Below are positions 27,812 to 36,359 of a stretch of DNA of 64,000 nucleotides, one piece after another. Within the stretch, counting starts at the first letter, position 1. Each line of letters opens with the position of its first letter. The position numbers and the translations under genes are program-made. The notes under the pieces are model-generated. The model saw nothing but the letters and a program-made list of their open reading frames with translations, was not told the DNA's origin and made no database searches. Source of the DNA: Cystobacter fuscus DSM 2262 (GTDB taxonomy: Bacteria; Myxococcota; Myxococcia; Myxococcales; Myxococcaceae); the NCBI RefSeq assembly GCF_000335475.2, contig NZ_ANAH02000001.1:372001-436000 (forward strand), in the 5' to 3' direction.

Positions 27812-28981
27812 CTAGTTCGCCAGCTCGATGGTGTTCTCCAACAGCAGCGCACCTCGGGCGACGTAGCGGCTGCCCGTCTCCAACCCAGCGCGCAGCTCGA
27901 CCTCACCGTCCCGTCGGCGGCCCGTCGTCACCGCCACGCGCTCCAGCCTTCCGGCCTCCCGCGCCACGAAGACGACCGAGCGTCCCCCGTCCGTCACCAC
28001 CGCACCCGCCGGCACGCGCACGCGCTTCACGTCCGCGGGCGCCTCGGGCGTCACCTCCATGAAGGCATTGGGGCGCAGCACCCGGTCCTCGTTCACCACC
28101 CGCACCCGCACCTCCACCGTGCGCCGCCGCGGATCCACCACCTCCGAGACCCGCTCCACCGTGCCGCGCCGCTCCACTCCACCCGACTGCGTGCGGACGA
28201 TGGCCGCCTGGCCCTCGCGCAGGTCCGCGGCGTCTGACTCCTGCATGTCCGCGAGGACCAGCACCTCGCTCAGATCCGAGACGCGCACGAGCGGCTTGTC
28301 GCGCTCCGGCGTCACCTCCTGGTTGGACACCACGTCCAGGTCCACCACCGTGCCCGCGCGCGGCGCCGTCACCCAGAAGAGATTGTCGCCCTCGGCGGAC
28401 ACCGAGAGGCTCGCGCGCTTGGCCCGAGCCGCCTCCAGGGCCAGCTTCGCCTGGCGCAGCTCGGCCTCGGCGGCCAGCAGCTCCTTCTCCGGCGCGGCCT
28501 GCAGGTTCACCAGCTCGCGCAGCCGGTCCGCCACGCGCTGCTTGTCCGCCACCTCCGTCTCGGCGCTCTTCTGCTCGCGATCCAGGTCCGCGAAGGCCGC
28601 CGAGCGCACGGAGAAGAGCCGGTCTCCCGCCTTCACCCGATCACCGATGCGCACGCGCACCTGATCCACCCGGCCCGCCAGGGGCGCGCCCATGGAGGCG
28701 GTACGGTGCTCGTCCAGATCCACGCGGCCGGGCGCGGGCAGCGGCGCGAGCGCGGACGCCTCCGCGGCCACCGCGAGCTCGATGTACTGCCACTGCGGCC
28801 CCTCCGGGGGCAGGTGCACGCTCTCGCCCTTGATGGCGAGACCGGGCACGGGCGCGGGCTCGGCCTCGGCGGTCGAGGGGCGGCCAAACACCACGCCCAG
28901 GGAGATGGCGGCGCCCACGCCGAGACCGGCGGCGGCGAGCAAGAAGGGACGGCGGGGAGGACGGGAGGAGGAAGCGGTCAT
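27812..28981 (-). CDS. czcB: RND efflux periplasmic adaptor (membrane fusion protein), CzcB family
   Basis: 389 aa. N-terminal signal/anchor (PFLLAAAGLGVGAAISLGVV, residues 12-31). A lipoyl/barrel-sandwich half near 100-125 (GAPLAGRVDQVRVRIGDRV), a helical hairpin about 130-200, a second lipoyl half FWVTAPRAGTVVDLDV, and C-terminal beta-barrel and MP domains. It bridges CzcA and the TolC-like channel. It starts 36 nt after czcC. Confidence 0.92.
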   Translation of the reverse strand: MTASSSRPPRRPFLLAAAGLGVGAAISLGVVFGRPSTAEAEPAPVPGLAIKGESVHLPPEGPQWQYIELAVAAEASALAPLPAPGRVDLDEHRTASMGAPLAGRVDQVRVRIGDRVKAGDRLFSVRSAAFADLDREQKSAETEVADKQRVADRLRELVNLQAAPEKELLAAEAELRQAKLALEAARAKRASLSVSAEGDNLFWVTAPRAGTVVDLDVVSNQEVTPERDKPLVRVSDLSEVLVLADMQESDAADLREGQAAIVRTQSGGVERRGTVERVSEVVDPRRRTVEVRVRVVNEDRVLRPNAFMEVTPEAPADVKRVRVPAGAVVTDGGRSVVFVAREAGRLERVAVTTGRRRDGEVELRAGLETGSRYVARGALLLENTIELAN

Positions 28982-29017
28982 GGGGGACTCCGAAGGGGGA
29001 GAGAGGTGGAAAGGGGG

Positions 29018-30361
29018 TCAGAAGTGCTCGCCGAGCTCCGGCGGCGACTTGGGACCGGCCGAGCGCACACGGTCCAGGTCCAGCGAGAGGCGGAAGGCGG
29101 CGAGATCGATGTCGGCGGCATCCAGCAGGAGCTGGCCGTAGGTGCGCCGGGCGAGCAGCAGGTCCTGCAGCGAGGCCCCACCGGCCTTCACCGCCGCCTC
29201 CAGCCGCTGCACCAGCGCGGAGGCCAGGGGCAGCGTCTGCTGGCGCACGCGCTCGCGCCGGGCCGCCACCGCGTCGCGCTGGGTGGTGAGGGATTGGGTG
29301 TCGCGCTCGGCCTGGGCGGTGAGCTGCATCCGGGCCTGCTCGGAGGCCTCGGCCTGGGCGCTCGCGGCGAGCGCGTCCGCCTGGCCATGATCGAACACGG
29401 GCAGGGGAAAGGAGAGGCTGACGCCCAGCGAGTCGCGCTGGTTGCCGGAGATGAGGAACTGGTCGCGCAGATAGCCCACGCGCACGGTGGGGTCCGGAAT
29501 CCAGCGCCGCCGGGCGAGCGTGAGCGAGGATTGAGCGCCACGCCGCTGGGCCTCCAGCGACAGCAGGTCGGGCCGCTGTTCCACCTCGGAGGGCGGGAGC
29601 GGACGCGACAAGCGAGAGGAGAGGAAGTGGCTCGCGGCCTCGCGACCGCCGAAGGGCGAGCAGGACAGTCCCACCGCCCGCGAGCATGCCAGCAGCGCCG
29701 CGGCCAGCCGGCTGTGCTCCTCGACGAGCTGCCCCTGGAGCTGAGTCTCCTCCAGCGTGGCCCGGTCCACGTCCAGGCCCGCGGTGTCGCCTCGCTGCGC
29801 CCGGACGCGTTGCAGCTCCGTCAGCCGCGTGGCGTCCTCGGCCAGGCGCTCCAGCTCGGCCAGACGCACCTCGGAGGTGGCCACCTCCGCCGCGCGCTCC
29901 AGCACGTCATAGGTACGCTCGCGCAGGCTGGATTGCACCTCGAGCGCGGTGGAGGCCAGGGCCGCCCGGGCCGCGTCGCCACGGGGGCCGCGCTTGCCCA
30001 GCTCGATGAGCTCGGAGATACCCACGCCCGCGTTGGGCACCTGCGTCAGCCGATTCAGCCCCGGCGGGTTGGTGGGCCCCACGGCGATGGTTCCGACGGA
30101 GAGATCCATCTCGGGATTGGGGAGCTGGCGCGCGCGTATCAGCTCGGCGCGCGCGGCGACGATGCGGGCACGGGCGGTGGCGAACTCGGGCGAGCGCGCC
30201 CACAACAGCGCGGCCATGCCGTTCTCGTCGGGCAGCGAGGCCAGGGGCAGGGAGGACGAGGCGGCGGGCGCTGGCGCGGCGGTGGGGGAGTCGGACTGGG
30301 CGAGGGCGGGGGTGGCCCCGAGCAACAGGCAGGAGACGAGCAGCGGTGGAACACGACGCAC
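29018..30361 (-). CDS. czcC: TolC-family outer-membrane channel, CzcC type
   Basis: 447 aa from GTG 30361, with a Sec signal peptide (PPLLVSCLLLGATPALAQ). Two OEP repeats, each beginning with a long coiled-coil segment (ARSPEFATARARIVAARAEL and EQRPDLLSLEAQRRGAQSSL), form the alpha-barrel of the trimeric channel. It is the first gene of the czcCBA operon and faces a divergent region with repeated TTCAAG motifs. Confidence 0.9.
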   Translation of the reverse strand: MRRVPPLLVSCLLLGATPALAQSDSPTAAPAPAASSSLPLASLPDENGMAALLWARSPEFATARARIVAARAELIRARQLPNPEMDLSVGTIAVGPTNPPGLNRLTQVPNAGVGISELIELGKRGPRGDAARAALASTALEVQSSLRERTYDVLERAAEVATSEVRLAELERLAEDATRLTELQRVRAQRGDTAGLDVDRATLEETQLQGQLVEEHSRLAAALLACSRAVGLSCSPFGGREAASHFLSSRLSRPLPPSEVEQRPDLLSLEAQRRGAQSSLTLARRRWIPDPTVRVGYLRDQFLISGNQRDSLGVSLSFPLPVFDHGQADALAASAQAEASEQARMQLTAQAERDTQSLTTQRDAVAARRERVRQQTLPLASALVQRLEAAVKAGGASLQDLLLARRTYGQLLLDAADIDLAAFRLSLDLDRVRSAGPKSPPELGEHF

Positions 30362-30420
30362 GAAAGGGGCTCCCGGTGGGGTTCGGGGGAGTCCCTGGGC
30401 AAGCCGCGTGCCCGCGCCAT

Positions 30421-30514
30421 TTCAAGTGATTCCGCGAGGTTGGGCCTCACGGTCACTGCAAGGATCTTGAAGTGCCGGCCAGACTTCAAAATCCTTTCAT
30501 TGAAGATTCTTGAA
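30421..30514. promoter_or_regulatory. Cluster of four related TTCAA(G/A)-ATCC motifs between czcC and a lipoprotein gene
   Basis: Copies: TTCAAGTGATTCC (30421-30433, plus), GGATCTTGAA (30462-30471, minus orientation), TTCAAAATCC (30485-30494, plus) and GATTCTTGAA (30505-30514, minus). The middle two form a 14-bp inverted repeat with one mismatch around a 9-nt spacer (30460-30473/30483-30496). This looks like multiple sites for a metal-responsive regulator controlling czcCBA and possibly the divergent lipoprotein; the regulator is not encoded nearby. Confidence 0.5.
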
Positions 30515-30632
30515 CCGCCCGGTGCCAGGCCGTGGTGGCGAGCAGGCCGAGACACGGGGGGCGGGACGCCAGAAGTGGCATTCACCGGGAGAGAAGACGA
30601 AATTGCGCGCGTCCCTAGCTGGAGTTCGAACC

Positions 30633-31133
30633 ATGACCGCACGCCGTCCGCTGTTGGCCGCCACCCTCGCCCTGGGCCTGCTCGCTGGATGCAGCCGCAA
30701 TGCACCGCCCCCGGCTTCGCAGCCCTCCGAGTCTGGTGGGACGCCGCCCGCGCAGACCGACAAGCCCGCCACCGAGACGCCCACCCCGCCGCCCGCCGAC
30801 ACCCCGCCGGCCGGGAGCAATGCGGCGGAGACCGCCGCCACCCAGCAGAGCGCCACCTATTACGTCCGGGACAGCGGCATCCGCTGCATCGCCCCGCCCT
30901 GCCCGGCCTTCATCGCCACGCGGGTGGACAAGCCCGACGAGGACGGGCTTCAGGTCACCGAGTTGGATCTCAACGCGTTGGGCCTCAGCCAGGAGAAGGT
31001 TGACAGCCTGATGGAGGCGACCCACACGGCTCCCGGAATCAAGGTGGAGGCCATCCTGGGCATCGGCGCGAGCGTCGGCCCCGCTGGCCACGCCAAGATC
31101 CTGCGCATCAGCCGGGTCCTCGACAGCAAGTAG
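30633..31133 (+). CDS. Lipoprotein with Pro/Thr-rich spacer, DUF6748-like
   Basis: 166 aa from ATG 30633 (ribosome site GGAG). Lipobox LLAGC with Cys19-20 as the anchor, then about 55 residues of Pro/Thr/Ala spacer, then a compact C-terminal domain starting YYVRDSGIRCIAPPCPAF. The YYVR...RC..P.C pattern resembles DUF6748 proteins of myxobacteria. Likely outer-membrane anchored. It is divergent from czcCBA, so metal-linked expression is possible. Function unknown. Confidence 0.75.
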   Translation: MTARRPLLAATLALGLLAGCSRNAPPPASQPSESGGTPPAQTDKPATETPTPPPADTPPAGSNAAETAATQQSATYYVRDSGIRCIAPPCPAFIATRVDKPDEDGLQVTELDLNALGLSQEKVDSLMEATHTAPGIKVEAILGIGASVGPAGHAKILRISRVLDSK

Positions 31134-31145
31134 TCACTGGCTTCG

Positions 31146-31197
31146 CGGTGCACGACCTCCGGCCCTCGGTACACGGGCACGGAGGTCTCGTGCACCG
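31146..31197. terminator. Long bidirectional hairpin between converging genes
   Basis: CGGTGCACGA+CCTCCG (31146-31161) pairs with CGGAGG+TC bulge+TCGTGCACCG (31180-31197): 16 bp with a 2-nt bulge and an 18-nt loop. It fills the gap between the lipoprotein stop (31133) and the Cys-rich protein stop (31200). Confidence 0.6.
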
Positions 31198-31199
31198 GG

Positions 31200-32135
31200 T
31201 CACCCCCCCTCTGGGGTTGGCTCGGTGTCCATGTCCCATTGCTCCGGCGAGAACATGCAGACACCGTTGCCCGCGTCATCGGTGCTCACGCAGAACGAGT
31301 TCACACACGAGGAGGGGCCTGACAAGGAGCAGCGTCGGCGGCACCGGCCCTGGACGCACGCGGAGTCTTCCGGACAGCTCGCGTCGCCCTCGTGTCCACA
31401 AGGCTGGACGCACCGGCCCTGGGCTCGCCCCACCAGGGTGAGGAAGGGCTCCGTCTCGCAAACCTTACCGTCGGGACAAGACAGGTCGCTGAGGCATGAG
31501 CGTCCCAGAACCACGAGGCACGCCGACACGCCGCCCTCCAGGCGAACGCACTCCTGGTCCTCGGCGCACACACGGCCCTCACACGTGGGCAGGCACACGG
31601 GCCCCTCGGGGTCTCCGCGAGCGCAGAAGAAGCCCTCGGAACACGTTCCCTCCTCACCGGGTACACACCGTCGGCCGCACCAGCCGGAACCCGCGCAAAC
31701 GAGTCCCTCCCCACAGGCCCATTCCCTCGAGGCCAGCAGAGGATCCCGAATGCATCGTTCCCCCTCCTTGCGCGAGCCCACGAAGACACACTGGCGCAAG
31801 GCCATCCGCCGTCCACGCACGGGGATGGCACGGCAGACGTTTCCATAGGGCGCGCACCACCGATCGGATTCACATCCACTGGTCGTGCATCTCCGCATCT
31901 GGTAGCGCGGATCGTGAAAACACACGAGCGGAGGATCACACTGCTCATCCCCCTGGCATGGCTGGAGCAGGGTCGGCCGTTGACGGGCCTCCGCGGGCGG
32001 CAACCAGGAAGCGACGTGCCACCCCTCGACGAACAGCTCAGCGGGGGCCCGGTGCCAGAGCAGGAGGACTCCCACCAGTGGGAGAATCAACAACGATGCG
32101 GCGGAGATCCCCAGCACGACGCGCCACTTCGTCAT
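31200..32135 (-). CDS. Cysteine-rich, membrane-anchored extracytoplasmic protein
   Basis: 311 aa. One N-terminal membrane helix (residues about 5-27, VLGISAASLLILPLVGVLLL) is followed by an extracytoplasmic region with about 34 Cys in repeated Cx(3-8)C units (QGDEQCDPPLVC, GEEGTCSEGFFC, SDLSCPDGKVC, and so on). These are short disulfide modules like the Dickkopf/EGF-like repeats common in myxobacterial surface proteins. No catalytic domain is seen. It diverges from the effector-like lipoprotein at 32284. Confidence 0.75.
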   Translation of the reverse strand: MTKWRVVLGISAASLLILPLVGVLLLWHRAPAELFVEGWHVASWLPPAEARQRPTLLQPCQGDEQCDPPLVCFHDPRYQMRRCTTSGCESDRWCAPYGNVCRAIPVRGRRMALRQCVFVGSRKEGERCIRDPLLASREWACGEGLVCAGSGWCGRRCVPGEEGTCSEGFFCARGDPEGPVCLPTCEGRVCAEDQECVRLEGGVSACLVVLGRSCLSDLSCPDGKVCETEPFLTLVGRAQGRCVQPCGHEGDASCPEDSACVQGRCRRRCSLSGPSSCVNSFCVSTDDAGNGVCMFSPEQWDMDTEPTPEGG

Positions 32136-32215
32136 CGACGCGTCCTCTCGCTCGAATCCAACAGTCCATCCCTATCTAGCGGCTGTGCTCGCCCGTGCTG
32201 GTACATCACGCGGAC

Positions 32216-32284
32216 CATGTTACCTCTCCAGTCAACCCGGCGCACCATTTCACCCGCCAGGACCAGAAACCGAGCGGTAACATG
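32216..32284. repeat. Inverted 9-bp half-sites flanking the effector promoter region
   Basis: CATGTTACC (32216-32224) and GGTAACATG (32276-32284) are perfect inverted copies, 60 bp start to start, in the 148-bp gap before the effector-like gene; the right copy touches its start. They may be looped repressor half-sites or chance. Confidence 0.3.
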
Positions 32285-33243
32285 TGCACATGGCCACAGG
32301 GCACAACGATCCCAAGGTTCGGACCAGCACCCACTCTGTGGTTTCTCGAGCCCACCCCACCAGAAAGAGCGAAGCACGGGCGGCATTCCTGGTCATCCTG
32401 CTCGCCAGCATGGGCACCAGCGGTTGTTACGCGGACGCCAATTGCACGCCCGCGGATACGACCCATAGCTGCTGCGTGAAGAACAACCCCAAGAAACCTG
32501 AAGCATGCGACGGGATCGAGGGAGAGGGAGGCACGGCCTTCCGGAGTTCCTCCACCCCTCAACAGGTCAAGACCTCCAGCGGCAAGGGTCCAATGATCGC
32601 CGTCGCGACCGTCGCGACCGCCGCGGCGGCAGGGACCGCGGCGGTGCTGGTCAACATGAGCGATGCCGTCCAGTTCAAGAAGCTACAGGCGGAGTTGGAC
32701 AGGGTGATGGAGGAGTGTGTGGATCTGGCGGACCGGATCATCGATTCGCGACGACCCAAAGGCGAAATCCTCGACTCGGTCAGATGCAACGAAGAGGTGG
32801 GAAGAGACGCCAACGGGAAACGGGTGACCCGCGCCATGCAGTTGGGCAATGAGAAGCACCAAGAAGCATCCAGCTGTGTCGAAGAGAAGCTCAGCAGACT
32901 TATCGAGGGGCAATTCAGCATCGAGCAGCGTTACCAGTACAATCCGTCGACGAAGAAACTCAGGCGCGTGAGCACAGAAGAAGAACAACGCTTGATACGG
33001 CAGGGACGGAAACACGAACTCAGGGGCACGTTGAAGCCGGATGTCGTCATCCACTCAGGAGATCCAACACAAGCCCGGCTTGTCTACGACTTCAAGTTTC
33101 CCTGCGGGGACGACAAACCTCCCACATGGCGCATCTACGAACAAGGCCCTTACCGAGACAAAACACAAGGGCGAATATACGAGAATGCGTTCGGTGTACA
33201 GCCTGGGCGCGTCGCGCCCGGTAGAAAGGGCGTCATTCGATGA
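32284..33243 (+). CDS. Lipoprotein with C-terminal PD-(D/E)XK-like domain (candidate secreted toxin)
   Basis: 319 aa from GTG 32284 (ATG 32290 and GTG 32338 are alternatives; no clear ribosome site). A basic leader is followed by a hydrophobic stretch and lipobox GTSGC, then a Cys-rich segment, a second hydrophobic stretch (IAVATVATAAAAGTAAVLV, about 107-125) and a charged helical region. The C-terminal 80 residues read LKPDVVIH, VYDFKFPC and QGRIYENAFGV, which fits the PD...(D/E)xK core of restriction-endonuclease-fold toxins. Its stop overlaps the start of a DUF3396 immunity gene. Toxin function is inference from fold motif and context. Lower GC suggests acquisition. Confidence 0.6.
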   Translation: MHMATGHNDPKVRTSTHSVVSRAHPTRKSEARAAFLVILLASMGTSGCYADANCTPADTTHSCCVKNNPKKPEACDGIEGEGGTAFRSSSTPQQVKTSSGKGPMIAVATVATAAAAGTAAVLVNMSDAVQFKKLQAELDRVMEECVDLADRIIDSRRPKGEILDSVRCNEEVGRDANGKRVTRAMQLGNEKHQEASSCVEEKLSRLIEGQFSIEQRYQYNPSTKKLRRVSTEEEQRLIRQGRKHELRGTLKPDVVIHSGDPTQARLVYDFKFPCGDDKPPTWRIYEQGPYRDKTQGRIYENAFGVQPGRVAPGRKGVIR

Positions 33244-34181
33244 TCGAGCAATACCCGAGGATCAGACAATACGACGATCATGGCCAGTTGGATCTACGTG
33301 AGGGGCTGATCCTCTGCTTTTTCATGCGTCGTCCGCACAATGAAATATCACAAGCCGTCATGCGCGCCCTGGACATCTACCTCGATGCGGTAGGACCCGA
33401 GAAGCTAGGCTGGTCCCTGGAGCCAGAGAGTGACGACGACCCCGATGAAGAGGGCGTCGAGACGGTCATGCGACCACTGGACAGCGGGCAGTGGGCAAGA
33501 GTTCGAGAAAAATTGCGTGATCCCATCAGTTGCCTCCTCCAACTGGAAGAGCATAAAAGCCAAGTGGGGGGATTCCATGTCGAGTACTACGGCAGACAAC
33601 GCACCACCCTCGAACGCCCTGCTCGGTCACAAACCGTTAGCGCGCTGTCCTTCTGGTTGCCCACGGAGTACCTGGAGGAGAAGGGCCCCTCGCGCGTCAG
33701 GGACATGGCCGTGGCAATGGCTCGCGAGCTTCCCATCAACTCAGGCTATGTCAGTCTCGCCTTCAACTACCTTTTCAGGTTCCGAGATGTCGTCCACGCG
33801 GTACACGAGCATTGCTTCCGCTACCCGGGGCTGGATGTGCATGACCTGAGCGACGCGTCCATGGAACTCGGCACACGGGTTCGAGGGGCGTACTGGTTGA
33901 ACTTCTACGGACAGCCGCTGCTCGGACAACTCGGAGGGGCGGAAGGTCTTCGCCAGCGACTCGATTCACCCCAGGTCTCCGTCGAAGAACTCGGGGAAGG
34001 AAAGGTGTTGGTGGCGCTCGGGACAGAACCAACGACAGGGGAAGTGGAACAGAAGGGCGAGTTACATCCGTATCGGGCCCTGGCCCGGGTGCTGGAACCC
34101 TTTCTGCATCAGGAGAAACCGGACTGGTTCAGCTTCTCCCTGGAGCAACTGCGTCATTGGGAACGCCGATTCACGACCTGA
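33240..34181 (+). CDS. DUF3396 (type VI immunity family) protein
   Basis: 313 aa, ATG overlapping the upstream stop (ATGA). The segments GGFHVEYYGRQ, ALSFWLPTEYLEEKGP, ELPINSGYVSLAFNY and TRVRGAYWLNFYGQPLLGQLGG are the hallmark of DUF3396 proteins, annotated as immunity proteins to type VI-type effectors (TsiV3-like). It is cytoplasmic, with no signal. The coupled position strongly suggests it neutralises the product of the preceding gene. Confidence 0.8.
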   Translation: MIEQYPRIRQYDDHGQLDLREGLILCFFMRRPHNEISQAVMRALDIYLDAVGPEKLGWSLEPESDDDPDEEGVETVMRPLDSGQWARVREKLRDPISCLLQLEEHKSQVGGFHVEYYGRQRTTLERPARSQTVSALSFWLPTEYLEEKGPSRVRDMAVAMARELPINSGYVSLAFNYLFRFRDVVHAVHEHCFRYPGLDVHDLSDASMELGTRVRGAYWLNFYGQPLLGQLGGAEGLRQRLDSPQVSVEELGEGKVLVALGTEPTTGEVEQKGELHPYRALARVLEPFLHQEKPDWFSFSLEQLRHWERRFTT

Positions 34182-34233
34182 TAAACCGGGGCGCCCTCGA
34201 AGTCCTGCTTCCCGAGGGTGACTCCCGCCGATC

Positions 34234-34419
34234 TCAGAAGGCGTACACCACGGTCACGTGGAAATAGAGATTCGGCAGAACACACTGGAGGACGAAGGCC
34301 CGGGGATTCTCGAAGACACGAGCCTCTCCTGGCCTGGCCACCGAGACGGGCCGCTCTGGCGCGGCGTCGATCTCCTCCGGAGAGAGGGTCTCCAGATAGC
34401 CGAGCGCCTCCTGATGCAT
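34234..34419 (-). pseudogene. DUF1993-like fragment
   Basis: About 60 codons read YLETLSPEEID...RAFVLQCVLPNLYFHVTVVYAF. The LPN-(F/Y)-x-FHVTxxYA motif is the C-terminal signature of DUF1993 (DinB-like fold) proteins of about 170 aa. Both the N-terminal two-thirds and the last ~20 residues are missing, so this is a remnant. Confidence 0.5.
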
Positions 34420-34441
34420 CGACGATGCCCGGTGCGAACGG

Positions 34442-34648
34442 GTGGAATACTGGAGACCCGAGGATGGAGCACCCGACAGGGTAGGTGACTACCGCCTCGT
34501 CAGGGGACTGCGCATCGACCCATCCCAGGCGGGTGATTCGGACATCTTCCGGCCCAGGGGTTGGAGTTCCGTCCTGCTCGTCTCCGAGCGGCTCAAGCAG
34601 GCGCTGGAAGACGAGCAGCTGGGCGGTATCCGCTTCATCGAGGTCTGA
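34442..34648 (+). pseudogene. C-terminal fragment of an Imm11-like immunity protein
   Basis: 68 codons from GTG 34442 to TGA 34648, ending VSERLKQALEDEQLGGIRFIEV. This is the typical last segment of Imm11/DUF1629-type myxobacterial immunity proteins (xVSERx+xAx...GxxGxxF). The N-terminal part, normally over 100 residues, is absent; upstream DNA carries the DUF1993-like remnant on the other strand. The 497-bp stretch 34182-34678 holds nothing else recognisable. Confidence 0.45.
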
Positions 34649-34678
34649 GCCCCACCGTGAGTAGAGTGAGGGTCCGCC

Positions 34679-36151
34679 ATGGCCTCCTGGACCCCGCTCA
34701 CCACCCGGCTGTCGGACGCGCTCGGCTCGCTCTCGGCGCGCCTGCTCGTGGCCTTCCTCCTGCCCACCCTGCTCTTCCTCGCCCTCACCGGCACGGCCGT
34801 CTACGCGCTCGCCCGCGGCATCCTCGAGGACGAGCTGGGCACGAGCCTCACCGCCATCGCCGCGGCCACCGCCACCCAGGTGAGCGGCGAGCGCATGCTC
34901 ACCATCGAGCCGGGGGACGACACCACCGGCACGCGCACGTGGCGCAACCTCGTGCGCCTGCTCACCGACGTGCGCGCCGCCAGCGGCGTGCGCCGCGTGT
35001 ACGTCGTGGACACCCGCGGCCAGGTGCGCGCCGACGTGGGCGGCGGCCTCCCCGTCGGCACCGAGGTCCCCGAGCTCGCCCGCGACCGGCTCGAGCTCTC
35101 CCGCGTCTTCTCCGGCGAGCGCGCCGCGAGCCAGGTGCTCTTCCAGGGCTCCGACGGCCTGCTCTACAAGACGGGCTACGCGCCCGTGCGCCGCGAGGGC
35201 GAGGTGGTGGGCGCCGTGGCGGTGGAGGGCAGCGCCGCCTTCTTCGGCCCGCTCGCGCGTCTGTCCCGGGGCTTCGCGGCGGCGAGCGCCGGCGCGCTCG
35301 GGGTGCTCGCGCTCGTGGCGCTCTTCACCGCGCGCGGGCTCGCCCGGCCCTTGAGCCGGCTCATGGACTCGGCGCTGCGCATCGGCCGGGGCGACCTGAC
35401 CACCCCCGTTCCCCCCGAGCCCACCCGGGAGATCGGCGTGCTGGCACGCGAGCTGGAGGTGATGCGCGGGGCGCTCGAGGGCCGAGACCGGCAGCTCAAG
35501 TTGATGCTCGCGGGCGTGGCCCACGAGGTGCGCAACCCCCTGGGTGGCATCTCGCTCTTCTCGGGCCTGCTCTCCGAGGACCTGAAGGCGGGCGCCACCC
35601 AGGAGGCCGCCGGGCACGTGGCGCGCATCCAGCACGAGGTGGACTACCTGCAGCGCATCGTCGAGGACTTCCTCGCCTTCGCCCGCGAGCAGCCGCTGTC
35701 GCGCGCGAGCGTGGCGGCCTCGGAGCTGCTCTGGGAGGCGCGGGGCCTGCTCACCTCGGACGCGGTGGCGCGGCAGGTGGAGGTACGCGTGGACGCGGAG
35801 GAGGCCGTGCTGGAAGCCGACGGCAGCCTGTTGACGGCCGCGGTGGTGAACCTGGTGAAGAACGCCGTGCAGGCCACCCCTCCCGGCGGCCTCGTGCGGG
35901 TGACGGGCCGCGGCGAGGGCCCCCACTACACCATCCGCGTCGAGGACCCCGGCGCGGGCGTGCCCGAGGCCGAACGCGAGCGCATCTTCGAGCCCTTCTT
36001 CACCACCCGGCAGAAAGGCACGGGCCTGGGCCTGCCCCTGTCGCGTAAGATCGCCCGGGCACACGGCGGCGACCTGCGCCTGGTCCCCACTCCGGGGGTG
36101 ACTTGTTTCGAACTCACCCTTCCCCGGGCCGCTCCACCGCCTCCTCATTGA
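34679..36151 (+). CDS. HAMP-containing sensor histidine kinase
   Basis: 490 aa. TM1 at about 18-45, an extracytoplasmic sensor about 46-185 (sCACHE-like length), TM2 about 200-222, HAMP about 222-275, HisKA with HEVRNPLGG near 283, then HATPase with N-box NLVKNAVQATP, G1 VEDPGAGV and G2 GTGLGLPLSRKIARAHGG. It is a complete membrane kinase. No receiver gene adjoins it directly; the NtrC-type regulator at 42017 is a plausible partner. Confidence 0.92.
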   Translation: MASWTPLTTRLSDALGSLSARLLVAFLLPTLLFLALTGTAVYALARGILEDELGTSLTAIAAATATQVSGERMLTIEPGDDTTGTRTWRNLVRLLTDVRAASGVRRVYVVDTRGQVRADVGGGLPVGTEVPELARDRLELSRVFSGERAASQVLFQGSDGLLYKTGYAPVRREGEVVGAVAVEGSAAFFGPLARLSRGFAAASAGALGVLALVALFTARGLARPLSRLMDSALRIGRGDLTTPVPPEPTREIGVLARELEVMRGALEGRDRQLKLMLAGVAHEVRNPLGGISLFSGLLSEDLKAGATQEAAGHVARIQHEVDYLQRIVEDFLAFAREQPLSRASVAASELLWEARGLLTSDAVARQVEVRVDAEEAVLEADGSLLTAAVVNLVKNAVQATPPGGLVRVTGRGEGPHYTIRVEDPGAGVPEAERERIFEPFFTTRQKGTGLGLPLSRKIARAHGGDLRLVPTPGVTCFELTLPRAAPPPPH

Positions 36152-36154
36152 CCC

Positions 36155-36176
36155 GGCGGGCCAGCACCTGCCCGCC
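36155..36176 (+). terminator. Hairpin after the HAMP kinase gene
   Basis: GGCGGGC (36155-36161), 8-nt loop, GCCCGCC (36170-36176), starting 4 nt after the stop codon. Position suits termination, though no T-tract follows. The rest of 36177-36359 shows only a TATAAG box (36266-36271) as a possible -10. Confidence 0.5.
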
Positions 36177-36359
36177 CTGCCCTCCAGAGAGGAAATGAAG
36201 TAGGGAAAGGACCTGTTGCGCGGACGACAGCCTGTCCCACGCGGCGACCACCCCCCCCACCACAGGTTATAAGGGAGATCCAAGGGGGCCCGGACAGGCA
36301 ATAGGTGGATGGCTGCTCGGTGAAAACCATCTCCTCAACTCAGCGGAGGCCTCCTCCTC

